DNA of 44,103 nt from an uncultured Allomuricauda sp. (GTDB lineage: Bacteria; Bacteroidota; Bacteroidia; Flavobacteriales; Flavobacteriaceae). The DNA is taken from the NCBI RefSeq assembly GCF_947258355.1, contig NZ_CAMYIC010000030.1:1-44103 (forward strand), read 5' to 3'. Each line of letters opens with the position of its first letter. Position 1 is the first letter of the stretch. This document shows positions 15,123 to 22,510 of this stretch, piece by piece. Both the position numbers and the translations under genes were made by a program. The notes beneath the pieces are model-generated. The model did no database searches. It was not told the DNA's origin and worked only from the letters and a program-made list of their open reading frames with translations.

Positions 15123-15557
15123 ATGAAGCAGTTCTGGGCCATGGTAATTCTGGCACTTATTTTATCCTGTAGCTCGGATACTTCCAACCGAAATCCCTAT
15201 TTGCAGGAAGTGCGGTTTCGATTTGAATTGAACCTCAACCTTCCATTGTACAATAATTTACAAAACATTGGCAACCCTGTTTATGTGGGCAACAATGGAG
15301 TAGGCACAAGGGGTGCTTTTGTTATCAATGCGGGATCTAGTTTTATGGCATGGGAGGCGAGTTGCCCAAATCATGTGCCCAATGAATGTTCCACTATGAC
15401 CATCGATGGACAGAACGCGGTCTGTAGTTGTGAGGGATATACTTACAATCTATTTACAGGGCAGCAATTGGACAGGCCAGATGATGGGAAGCGATATCAC
15501 GATCTTTTATTTTATAGAGCCACGCAGAGCGGGAACACAGTCATAATCTCCAACTGA
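15123..15557 (+). CDS. Rieske-like lipoprotein lacking a cluster ligand
   Basis: 144 aa from the ATG at 15123, chosen because it begins a lipoprotein signal (LILSCSS, lipidated Cys at residue 16). The C-terminal half resembles a Rieske iron-sulfur domain of the type with extra disulfide cysteines: Cys81-Pro-Asn-His84, Cys89, then Cys101-Ser-Cys103-Glu104-Gly. In true Rieske proteins the residue at position 104 is the second ligand His (CPCHG). Here it is Glu, and the first motif is CxxH and not CxH. It probably keeps the fold without a normal 2Fe-2S cluster. Partner unknown. It abuts the next gene, which is convergent. Confidence 0.7.
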   Translation: MKQFWAMVILALILSCSSDTSNRNPYLQEVRFRFELNLNLPLYNNLQNIGNPVYVGNNGVGTRGAFVINAGSSFMAWEASCPNHVPNECSTMTIDGQNAVCSCEGYTYNLFTGQQLDRPDDGKRYHDLLFYRATQSGNTVIISN

Positions 15558-16559
15558 TCAGTTTCCATTTAAAATTTTATCCATTACCCAGTTGGTATGT
15601 AACCCTGTTTTGCCAGTAGAGGGATGTTTCCCATTTCCCATTAAATGGCTTTTGATATTCTCCACATGAAACTCCTGAATATGTGCGGGATGTGGAATTT
15701 CAAGCACTTGATGTCCGGATATATTGTCCAACTCTATTGGAGCCTCGTCCAAAACGGCAAAGCGAATACTACCTTCGGAACCTAATATTTCAACTTTGTC
15801 CGTTCGGTGATGCGTACCAAAATTCCAATTTCCAGTGCCCGTTATCCCTCCTTTATGCATCCAGTTTGCGGTAACGGCATCAAAAGCGGAATACAGCCCT
15901 TGTTGATTGGTTGCCATTCCATTCACCTCAACAATATCCCCTAAAAGAAAATTGAACAGGTCCAACCCATGGCTGCCTAAATCATCAAAGTAACCTCCTT
16001 TGGCAATAGCTGCATCGGTGCGCCAATTGTATTTTTTGCTCAAATCGATGTCGTTTGGGGCTTTGGTTTTTTGCCAATGCACATGCCTTACTTCACCGAT
16101 TAAACCATTATCCAACCATTCCTTTATTTGCAAAAAACGAGGTAGTGAACGACGATAATAAGCAATAAAGAGCGGGATTCCCTTAGCTTGAAATGCCTCA
16201 TAAATGGCCAAGCTATCGGCATAATTTGGTGCCATTGGCTTTTCTACACAACAAGGTTTTCCCGCTGCCGCTACCTTTAGCGAATAATACTTATGCGTAT
16301 CTGGCGGGGTAGCTATATAAACGGCATCGATATTAGGATTGTCAATGACCTCATCCGCATTGGTGGTCCATTCAGGAATCTGGTGCCTTTTAGCATAATC
16401 CTCTGCCTTTTCTGAATTGCGCCGCATTACCATATCCACACGGAATCCAGAAGTGTTCCTGTATGCGGGCACACTCTTTTTTTCCGCTACGCTACCACAA
16501 CCGATTACCCCCCATCTTAGGGGTTGCTCTTCAGAAAATTGAAAACGGGACTCTGTCAT
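15558..16559 (-). CDS. Gfo/Idh/MocA family oxidoreductase
   Basis: 333 aa. NAD(P)-dependent sugar or inositol dehydrogenase family. A Rossmann motif (WGVIGCGSVAEKK) lies at residues 12-24, the catalytic-region motif CVEKPMA near 100, and the second domain carries GGYFDDLGSHGLDLFNFLLG with the conserved His. The substrate cannot be told from sequence. It is a single gene between the Rieske-like protein (convergent, stops adjoining) and the thiamine-region receptor. The start ATG at 16559 is the only reasonable one. Confidence 0.88.
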   Translation of the reverse strand: MTESRFQFSEEQPLRWGVIGCGSVAEKKSVPAYRNTSGFRVDMVMRRNSEKAEDYAKRHQIPEWTTNADEVIDNPNIDAVYIATPPDTHKYYSLKVAAAGKPCCVEKPMAPNYADSLAIYEAFQAKGIPLFIAYYRRSLPRFLQIKEWLDNGLIGEVRHVHWQKTKAPNDIDLSKKYNWRTDAAIAKGGYFDDLGSHGLDLFNFLLGDIVEVNGMATNQQGLYSAFDAVTANWMHKGGITGTGNWNFGTHHRTDKVEILGSEGSIRFAVLDEAPIELDNISGHQVLEIPHPAHIQEFHVENIKSHLMGNGKHPSTGKTGLHTNWVMDKILNGN

Positions 16560-16662
16560 TGTGATAAATGTACAGAATCCCGTTAAAAGTTATTGGGTCA
16601 AAAACACAGTTCCCGTTATAAAGCACTGTCTGTATTTTTGGTGGAACCGATGCTTTTTCACT

Positions 16663-18834
16663 TTAAAAATTAATCGTCGCCCCCAACAAGAAGTTGATTC
16701 CTGCTTGCGGATAATATCCAGCACCTTCAATGGTTGTGATGGTTCCAGGGTTTGAGAAATCATCATCATAAGTGTAGAAATATCCGTTGGAAACGATGTC
16801 GGCGTCAAAAATGTTGTTCACCAAACCAGACAATACTATACTTTTTACAAATGAATTGGTGTTGATGGTATACTGCACATTGAAATCCGTTTGTGTATAA
16901 CTATCCAATACTGAGGCCTCGGAATCAATGTTTCCCATATATTGCTTGCCCACAAATTTCGACAACAACGAAACTTGAAAGTTTTCATTCGGCATATAGG
17001 AAATAACGTTGCCAGCAATAAACTGAGGTGAATAAGCAATATTCGTATTCCCCAAATTTTGAAGTACTCCATCACGCTCGAAAAAGAAATCAATATTACG
17101 ATTATCGCTCAAGGCAATGTTTGGCTTCCATTGGAAAGAATTGGATATATTCACATTAGCATCGATTTCCAGACCCAAGCGATAGCTGTCACCTACATTG
17201 GACCTTAACGGGGCACCTACATCGTTTAATTCCCCTGTCAAAACCAATTGATCTTTATAGCGCATGTAGTACACGTTGGTGTTCAATTGAAAACTTGGCG
17301 AAACATATCTCCATCCCAACTCAAAATCGTTGAGCTTTTCCGGTTTTGGACTTCCACTCTCATAATCGTTGCGATTAGGCTCGCGATTGGCCCTTGCATA
17401 GGAGAAATAAAAATTGTTGTTACGGTTCAAATCGAAGGTGATACCGGCCTTGGGGTTAAAAAAGTTGAACGAATCATCCACCAAACCCGTATCATCCCCG
17501 TTGGCCTCGTAAGTAACGCCACGGTATTGTACATCTCCGAACAAAGACCATTGATCCGTTAACTTATAGTTGGCCTTGGTATACAGGTTGAAATCCGTTT
17601 TAGTGGATGTATCATCGTAATATCTCTCCCTGATTTCACTATTGCTGGCGTACTCTGCCCAAATAATTTCTCCAAAGTGATCTCCTTTGTATTCATTATA
17701 TCCACCGCCCATAATCAGTTCCAAGTTATCGTTGTGATAGGTTGCTGAAAAAATAGTTCCATAAAAATCATTGTCCAACCATCGACGACGAATCAAATCA
17801 GTGGTTTCCACTAACTCACCATTTACGGTTATCGGTTCCAAACCATAGGTTCCAAAATCATCGTCATCCCTATATTGTTCAAAATAACCCCGGCCACGAG
17901 TGTAATGTACTGCCAAGTGGGTATCCCAAGCCGGGTTCCACGTTTCATACCAATGCAATTGAAAGTGATCTTGTTTATAGTTGTCCACTTCGTTGTCGTA
18001 AAATTGTGTGTTCCCGTTATCATCGGTATACGCCCCTGCCGAATTATACGTTCGGTCGTTTTCCAACTGATCTGCTGTTATACCATTCCACGCCTGATAG
18101 GTGATCTCGTGCCCCCCGAAAAGCAAAGCTTTCACCAAAGTGTTGTCATCGTTATAAACACCTTGAAGAAAATAGCCATCCAATTCCGAAGATGCTCTGT
18201 CCACATAACCATCAGATGTTACTCGCGACAAACGTCCTGAAAATTCAAAGTGGTCGTTCAACAAACCTGTACTGAACTTTACATTGTTTCGCAATGTATT
18301 GAAGCTGCCCACGGAAGAGGATATTCTGGCATAAGCTTCTTGGGAAAAAGCATCTGTAAGCATATTCAAACTTGCCCCGAAGGCACCTGCCCCATTGGTG
18401 GATGTACCCACCCCTCTTTGCAATTGCAAACTTTGGGTTGAGGACGCAAAATCGGGCATGTTCACCCAAAAAGTTCCCTGCGATTCGGCATCGTTGTATG
18501 GCACACCGTTGATGGTCACATTTACCCTTGTGGCATCGCTACCTCGGACCCGAATACTCGTGTAGCCCACTCCAGCGCCAGCATCGGAAGTAGTCACTAC
18601 AGCCGGCATAAAATTCATTAGAATGGGAATATCCTGTCCCAAGTTACGTGGTGCCAGTTCCACCTTGTCCAAATCGGAAAAAGTAATCGGAAAATCCTTG
18701 GTTACCCTAACGGCTTGGACCAATACTTCGTCCAAGACCACTTTCTTTCCCTCAAGTGAATCGATTTGTTCTTCTTGGGCACTCATCGAAAGTGCCAGCC
18801 CGAACAGGGCCAATGTTGTGAATAAAGTTTTCAT
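16663..18834 (-). CDS. TonB-dependent receptor under TPP riboswitch control, probable thiamine receptor
   Basis: 723 aa. A signal peptide (ending MSAQ) is followed by a plug domain (VTKDFPITFSDLDKVEL, then YTSIRVRGSDATRVNVTINGVPYND) and a long beta-barrel ending in LLGATINF with terminal Phe. No carboxypeptidase-like N-terminal domain. A clear TPP riboswitch lies in its leader, so its substrate is probably thiamine or a precursor or phosphate ester: TPP-controlled receptors in Bacteroidota have been proposed for this role. Transport linkage to the PnuC/PnuT gene at 21590 is inferred. The gene stands alone in its transcript as far as seen, since the next gene on this strand starts after a 103-bp gap. 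Confidence 0.9.
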   Translation of the reverse strand: MKTLFTTLALFGLALSMSAQEEQIDSLEGKKVVLDEVLVQAVRVTKDFPITFSDLDKVELAPRNLGQDIPILMNFMPAVVTTSDAGAGVGYTSIRVRGSDATRVNVTINGVPYNDAESQGTFWVNMPDFASSTQSLQLQRGVGTSTNGAGAFGASLNMLTDAFSQEAYARISSSVGSFNTLRNNVKFSTGLLNDHFEFSGRLSRVTSDGYVDRASSELDGYFLQGVYNDDNTLVKALLFGGHEITYQAWNGITADQLENDRTYNSAGAYTDDNGNTQFYDNEVDNYKQDHFQLHWYETWNPAWDTHLAVHYTRGRGYFEQYRDDDDFGTYGLEPITVNGELVETTDLIRRRWLDNDFYGTIFSATYHNDNLELIMGGGYNEYKGDHFGEIIWAEYASNSEIRERYYDDTSTKTDFNLYTKANYKLTDQWSLFGDVQYRGVTYEANGDDTGLVDDSFNFFNPKAGITFDLNRNNNFYFSYARANREPNRNDYESGSPKPEKLNDFELGWRYVSPSFQLNTNVYYMRYKDQLVLTGELNDVGAPLRSNVGDSYRLGLEIDANVNISNSFQWKPNIALSDNRNIDFFFERDGVLQNLGNTNIAYSPQFIAGNVISYMPNENFQVSLLSKFVGKQYMGNIDSEASVLDSYTQTDFNVQYTINTNSFVKSIVLSGLVNNIFDADIVSNGYFYTYDDDFSNPGTITTIEGAGYYPQAGINFLLGATINF

Positions 18835-18924
18835 TCGTAAAAATGTTACGAATAAAAGGGGTCATTATTCTTTGTTAGTAATTGATTGTTGTTTCTAAAA
18901 GAAACATAGAAATCCAAGATGCGA

Positions 18925-19010
18925 CTTGCGCATTCCCTTGGCAGCATTACCCGCCCAGGTTCATTGGGTATAATCTCAGCCTTTTTTAAAAAAGCACCCC
19001 TTTGAGATGC
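18925..19010 (-). ncRNA. TPP (thiamine pyrophosphate) riboswitch
   Basis: Read on the minus strand, the conserved parts come in the right order: GGGGTGC (19000-18994), GGCTGAGA (18981-18974), GAACCTG (18962-18956), then TAATGC and AAGGGAA (18949-18933), closed by a P1 pairing of GCAT (19010-19007) with ATGC (18934-18931). These are the pyrimidine- and phosphate-sensing parts of the THI element. It lies about 90 nt upstream of the TonB receptor start. In this class, TPP binding normally lowers expression. Confidence 0.95.
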
Positions 19011-19012
19011 CA

Positions 19013-19020
19013 CAAAAGTA
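19013..19020 (-). promoter_or_regulatory. Promoter -7 box for the riboswitch transcript
   Basis: TACTTTTG on the minus strand, a perfect TAnnTTTG match only 3 bp before the riboswitch P1 strand. The transcript would therefore begin almost at the aptamer itself. No TTG at standard spacing; a T-rich run lies upstream. Confidence 0.6.
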
Positions 19021-19052
19021 AGATGTGCCAATTGATTTTCATAAAAAATCAG

Positions 19053-19084
19053 CTAAAAAAAGAAAGGCCGCCGAAGCAGCCCTT
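19053..19084 (-). terminator. Strong UUCG-loop terminator before the TPP riboswitch
   Basis: On the minus strand, AAGGGCTGC and GCGGCCTT pair around a TTCG loop, followed by TTCTTTTTTT. It ends any transcript coming from the small ORF at 19288-19163 and isolates the riboswitch promoter. Confidence 0.88.
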
Positions 19085-19090
19085 CATTAT

Positions 19091-19137
19091 TGCCAATAAA
19101 TGGTCACAAGGAAAAAAGACCATGGTACAGATTGGCA
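19091..19137 (-). other. Two-part stem-loop upstream of the terminator
   Basis: Outer arms TGCCAAT / ATTGGCA (19137-19131 with 19097-19091) enclose inner arms ATGGTC / GACCAT (19123-19118 with 19105-19100). Both are perfect. It lies between the small ORF and the terminator, as a structured 3' UTR or part of a small RNA. Confidence 0.5.
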
Positions 19138-19162
19138 GAAATGGATAATACATGGTTAGTGT

Positions 19163-19288
19163 TTACATAGCATCATCCTGATTTTTTAGATTCTTGTTCT
19201 TATTTCTGTTTCTCAAGTATGATATTAAAATATAAAGTGCCAACACAAGCGATACCAGATTAAAAAACAGAACTATTTTATAAAACAT
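19163..19288 (-). CDS. Possible 41-aa single-pass membrane peptide
   Basis: An ATG at 19288 opens 41 codons ending in TAA. The first 25 residues are hydrophobic with one clear membrane segment (FYKIVLFFNLVSLVLALYIL), followed by a basic, Asn-rich tail (LRNRNKNKNLKNQ) that would stay in the cytoplasm. This is the usual build of real small membrane proteins. There is no clear ribosome-binding site, which is normal in this phylum, and no perfect promoter box directly upstream. A terminator (19327-19352) precedes it and others follow it. Family unknown. Confidence 0.45.
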   Translation of the reverse strand: MFYKIVLFFNLVSLVLALYILISYLRNRNKNKNLKNQDDAM

Positions 19289-19326
19289 ATTGTGCTGTTG
19301 CCTATCGTTTTCGGACCTTATGAAAA

Positions 19327-19400
19327 GAAAGCCGTACAAAATGCACGGCCTCTTACCAAATCAACCAACCTAGTTGAGACAACCCGCAAGGATCATCAAA
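19327..19400 (-). ncRNA. Candidate small RNA with its own terminator
   Basis: Minus strand: TTG (19426-19424), 17 bp, then AAATTTTG (one mismatch to TAnnTTTG) near 19406-19399. About 50-75 nt downstream is a perfect hairpin with one G-U pair (GCCGTGCA / TGTACGGC, 19350-19332) followed by TTTCTTTT. Promoter-like signal plus terminator around a short non-coding stretch fits a small RNA. Only tiny frames of 4 and 8 codons are inside. The terminator is the firm part. Confidence 0.4.
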
Positions 19401-19476
19401 ATTTAATCATGTCATCGAAAACAATTTCGAGTATACTTGTAAGACACACTTTTTGTTAACAGGTCACATTTGGCAA

Positions 19477-19510
19477 TAAAAAAACCCACTCTTTTTAAAG
19501 AAGCGGGCTT
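19477..19510 (-). terminator. Terminator after the DUF4301 operon
   Basis: On the minus strand, AGCCCGCTTCTTT pairs (G-U pairs and one bulge) with AAAGAGTGGGTT and runs into TTTTTTT. It lies 22 bp after the DUF4301 stop. Confidence 0.8.
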
Positions 19511-19531
19511 AATTCATTGAAATTTAAAATC

Positions 19532-21067
19532 TTATGCTTGGTGTGTGGGCTTTAATAAATCGTTCACTGTTTTCACAGGATTAAAAGTCACCAAGGGAAC
19601 TTCTACAAAAATGGTATTCCAAAATGCCATGGCACCATTCCATAAACCAGGAAGCTCCAATGCTTTCAACTCCTTTCCTTCTTTGGTTTTCCCGGTGATA
19701 AAACCTTGCTTTGGATCCACATAATCCAAAAGATCAAACTTTTCCCCTTTATGATTTCGAACACCGCATACGAGGTCAACCGGATTAAAATGCGTAGCGT
19801 TTTGCATTATTGCAGCTTGGTCCTTATCGTCCATATCAATCTGGGCTGACTCTATGATCTGAAGTGAAATGTTTCCTTCCGCATCTTTGATCCAAAAAGG
19901 ACCTCCTCCAGGCTCTCCTTCGTTCTTTACCATACCACAAATCCGAATGGGTCGGTTAATTCTGTCCTTAATTAGCGCTTTTTGCTCATCCACACTTAAA
20001 TCATCATAAGTATTGGGCATGCGAACATTGAGGTCTTTTTCCAAAAATGCCTTTATCTCATCGGCCTTTTCTATGGACACATCGCCCTCTAAAAGTTTGG
20101 CATAGGTAAAGGCTTTGTCCTGGACTTTTTTAAGAACGCCCGCCAACATTTTTTTACTGTTGGCCACAGTCTCCAAATTTTTATCGATCACTACATTGTC
20201 TATGTTCTTAATGAAGATGATATCCGCATCTTGATCGTTCAGATTTTCGATAAGAGCTCCATGTCCCCCGGGACGGAACAAAATCGAACCATCACTGTTT
20301 TTGAAAGGTTTGTTCTCCATATCCACCGCAATGGTATCGGTGGATGGTTTTTGATTGGAGTACGATATATCGAACTTGGTATCTGTTTTCTTCGAAACTT
20401 TTGGACCTACCAATGCTTCTTCCTTGGCAAACATCTCATCGTGCTGTTCTGATACGGTAAAATGAAGATTGGCTTTGCCCTTTGTTTTGGCATAGAGTGC
20501 TGCTTCTTTTAAATGTTCCTCAAATGGAGTCGCTGTGCCCGTTTCATATTTATGGAAAGGCAAAAGTCCCTTTGGATAAAATCCATAGTTAAGACCGTTT
20601 TCCATCAACATTTCCTTCACAAAAAGGTAGGCCTCTTCATCCTTGCTGGAGGCCTTGCCCTCAATTCTGGAAATAATCAAATCATAAAAAGGAAAGTCGG
20701 AAAGATTCTCGGTAAACTTTTTAGCATCGGTATCACCGGTGCGTTCTATATATTCGGACAGTTTTTCTTTTGATGGATCATAACTATCCAGGAAATTGAA
20801 CATCGCCTTGAACATTCGGGATGCTGCTCCCGAGGCAGGGACAAACTTTAATAAATCAAGGTTGCCTCGATGGTCTTCAAAATATTGGAGAAGGTCCAGC
20901 TGCTCCTTTTCAGAGAACCGAAGTATGCCATTGCCTACTACCGCAGCCTGTGATAGCTGTACGAAAGGGATGCCTTCTTTAAATGTTTGTATTTGATTTT
21001 CTACTTTTTCTTTTGAAATTCCTTTGGAATCCAGTTGTTCCAAGTCTTTAGGACTTAATTCGATCAT
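19532..21067 (-). CDS. DUF4301 family protein, nucleotidyltransferase-like motifs
   Basis: 511 aa, no signal or membrane segment, so cytoplasmic. It matches DUF4301, whose function is unknown. Three stretches recall sugar-nucleotide pyrophosphorylases of GT-A fold: VPASGAASRM (about residues 76-85, like their nucleotide-binding loop), FRPGGHGAL (264-272) and IFIKNIDNV (284-292, like the metal and sugar site region). I infer, without proof, that it is a divergent nucleotidyltransferase. Its start overlaps the NadR-like kinase gene by 20 bp. It is last in the operon PPTase, thiamine-binding, PnuC, kinase, DUF4301, ending at a clear terminator. Confidence 0.8.
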   Translation of the reverse strand: MIELSPKDLEQLDSKGISKEKVENQIQTFKEGIPFVQLSQAAVVGNGILRFSEKEQLDLLQYFEDHRGNLDLLKFVPASGAASRMFKAMFNFLDSYDPSKEKLSEYIERTGDTDAKKFTENLSDFPFYDLIISRIEGKASSKDEEAYLFVKEMLMENGLNYGFYPKGLLPFHKYETGTATPFEEHLKEAALYAKTKGKANLHFTVSEQHDEMFAKEEALVGPKVSKKTDTKFDISYSNQKPSTDTIAVDMENKPFKNSDGSILFRPGGHGALIENLNDQDADIIFIKNIDNVVIDKNLETVANSKKMLAGVLKKVQDKAFTYAKLLEGDVSIEKADEIKAFLEKDLNVRMPNTYDDLSVDEQKALIKDRINRPIRICGMVKNEGEPGGGPFWIKDAEGNISLQIIESAQIDMDDKDQAAIMQNATHFNPVDLVCGVRNHKGEKFDLLDYVDPKQGFITGKTKEGKELKALELPGLWNGAMAFWNTIFVEVPLVTFNPVKTVNDLLKPTHQA

Positions 21068-21629
21068 GTTTTTGGAGAAGTTTATCTATGTGTTCTACTG
21101 CTGTGGAAAGCCTTGACGCTTTATCCCCCCTTAAATTAATGAATTTCCTGTTACTTTTCTCCAATGCGTCCTTGAAATGTGCAAACATTCGTTCTCTTTC
21201 GTCAGGTTTATCCCTAAGGTCATCGGCCACCCATGGGGTGTCAATGTATGTCAAGAAGTATAGATCATAGGTATTTTGAAGGGCATATTTCTCAATAAGT
21301 GGGTCGCAAGTACTGTCGTAGTAGGCTTCGGAATACACCTTGGTCTCCAAAAGATCAGTATCACAGATAAGTACTTTATTTGCTTTTTTTGCCAATTGGT
21401 TCTCCAAGCGCATTTGTCCATAAGCAATGGGCAACAAATCGTGGGGTTCGCATGTTTTTTGCTCTCTATCCCATTTATCCTGAAGATATTCGCGGGCGTA
21501 TTCTGGCACCCACTCCGTTTGGTAATGTTCCGCCAATTGCTTGGACAATGTGGTCTTGCCTGTGGATTCCGGTCCAAAAAGGACCACTTTTATGAGGTCT
21601 GTGGGCTGTTGGCCAAGTTTTTCTTCCAT
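21048..21629 (-). CDS. NadR-like P-loop kinase
   Basis: 193 aa from the ATG at 21629 (an upstream ATG at 21692 would add 21 residues without family likeness). The P-loop GPESTGKTTL begins about residue 18, and EYAREYL, a later CDTDLLETKVYSE and a lid region with Arg residues match the ribosylnicotinamide-kinase domain of NadR. In NAD salvage this enzyme traps nicotinamide riboside as NMN after PnuC import. Here the neighbouring thiamine-binding gene makes phosphorylation of thiamine or a precursor just as likely. The start overlaps the PnuC gene by 40 bp. Confidence 0.82.
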   Translation of the reverse strand: MEEKLGQQPTDLIKVVLFGPESTGKTTLSKQLAEHYQTEWVPEYAREYLQDKWDREQKTCEPHDLLPIAYGQMRLENQLAKKANKVLICDTDLLETKVYSEAYYDSTCDPLIEKYALQNTYDLYFLTYIDTPWVADDLRDKPDERERMFAHFKDALEKSNRKFINLRGDKASRLSTAVEHIDKLLQKHDRIKS

Positions 21630-22225
21630 GCTAGATATCCCTGTATCGCTAGAACAGTAAAAATGAGGTATTGTAAAGAGAACATTCCCCATCCCCTATA
21701 GGCATACAAAGGTACGGTTATTAAGTCACCCAAGATCCAAAGCGTCCAGTTTTCCAATTTTTTATTGGCCATATACCACATTGCCGTAAAGAAAATCCCC
21801 GAAGTAAAAATATCCACATAATTGGTAGGCCCGATTTCTGCCCCAAAAGCTTTATAGACCCCATAAGTAACCAGCATGGTAAGCAGAAAAAAACCGATTC
21901 CCACCCATTTTTCCTTGGCACTGGTTCTAGAAATATGCACAACATGCTCCCTATTGTCCTTTCTTCTGGCCCAGTTCCACCATCCGTAAATGCTCATAAT
22001 GGAATAGTAGAAGTTCATCATCATATCACCATATAAGCGATCTACCAAGAAAATATAGGTAGTTATCACTGTAGCTACCAAGCCTGTGGGATACACCAAA
22101 ATATCTTCCTTTTTGGCATATACAACACTTGCTATTCCAAAGAAAAAAGCCGTGGCTTCGAGAATGATAAGGGATAGTTCTCGGTCTTCGTAGGGACCGA
22201 GGAAGAAATCAAAAATGGGGTTCAT
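21590..22225 (-). CDS. PnuC-family vitamin transporter, PnuT-like by context
   Basis: 211 aa with about seven membrane segments. The family block NFYYSIMSIYGWWNW is present, as are the conserved late WILGDLITVPLYAYRG residues. PnuC proteins move unphosphorylated vitamins by facilitated diffusion and depend on a kinase to trap them. Paralogues carry nicotinamide riboside (PnuC), thiamine (PnuT) or riboflavin (PnuX). A thiamine-binding gene overlaps its start by 17 bp and a TPP-regulated receptor lies nearby, which favours thiamine. The NadR-like kinase downstream leaves nicotinamide riboside open. Confidence 0.88.
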   Translation of the reverse strand: MNPIFDFFLGPYEDRELSLIILEATAFFFGIASVVYAKKEDILVYPTGLVATVITTYIFLVDRLYGDMMMNFYYSIMSIYGWWNWARRKDNREHVVHISRTSAKEKWVGIGFFLLTMLVTYGVYKAFGAEIGPTNYVDIFTSGIFFTAMWYMANKKLENWTLWILGDLITVPLYAYRGWGMFSLQYLIFTVLAIQGYLAWKKNLANSPQTS

Positions 22226-22469
22226 ACTCGCTTCGGTCAGATTTTACCACTTTCATGGTGAGTACTACATGGTCCAAATTCTCAAAACTTTCTTTGATCT
22301 CGGAATTGAGCAGTTCCATCACTTTATCGTAATCACCAAAAACCTGTGTGCTCAAGGGATTTTCCAAAATGGTAAGTCCGGAATCGCGCAACTTTTTGAT
22401 GAATTCAATGATGGGCGCTTCAAAATCGTCTTGAAGCGGAGACAAAGTAAGTTCAACGGATATTTTCAT
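22209..22469 (-). CDS. Thiamine-binding (MTH1187/YkoF-like) protein
   Basis: 86 aa. It has the ferredoxin-like pattern of the MTH1187/YkoF family: ISVELTLSPLQDDFEAPI at the N terminus, LRDSGLTILENPLSTQVFGDYDKVM in the middle and VVLTMKVVKSDR at the end. YkoF binds thiamine or its pyrimidine moiety in Bacillus, and single-domain members are often annotated as thiamine-binding. It would be cytoplasmic. It starts 41 bp after the PPTase stop and overlaps the PnuC/PnuT gene by 17 bp, so it is probably translated with the transporter. Confidence 0.85.
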   Translation of the reverse strand: MKISVELTLSPLQDDFEAPIIEFIKKLRDSGLTILENPLSTQVFGDYDKVMELLNSEIKESFENLDHVVLTMKVVKSDRSEYEPHF

Positions 22470-22510
22470 GGTCAGTTATAGTTTCGGGGCAAAACTACAA
22501 AAAGGATTCA

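Noticed and set aside
19053..19162. A 34-codon frame (ATG near 19154) reading through the stem-loop and UUCG terminator
   Set aside because: It runs across both RNA structures and ends inside the terminator T-run, so it is most likely accidental.
19370..19412. Tiny frames of 4 and 8 codons (MIKF and MILAGCLN) inside the candidate small RNA
   Set aside because: Too short to support; they overlap the promoter-like sequence.
21590..22225. Firm assignment as nicotinamide riboside transporter PnuC
   Set aside because: The NadR-like kinase favours it, but the overlapping thiamine-binding gene and TPP-controlled receptor favour thiamine. Left open.
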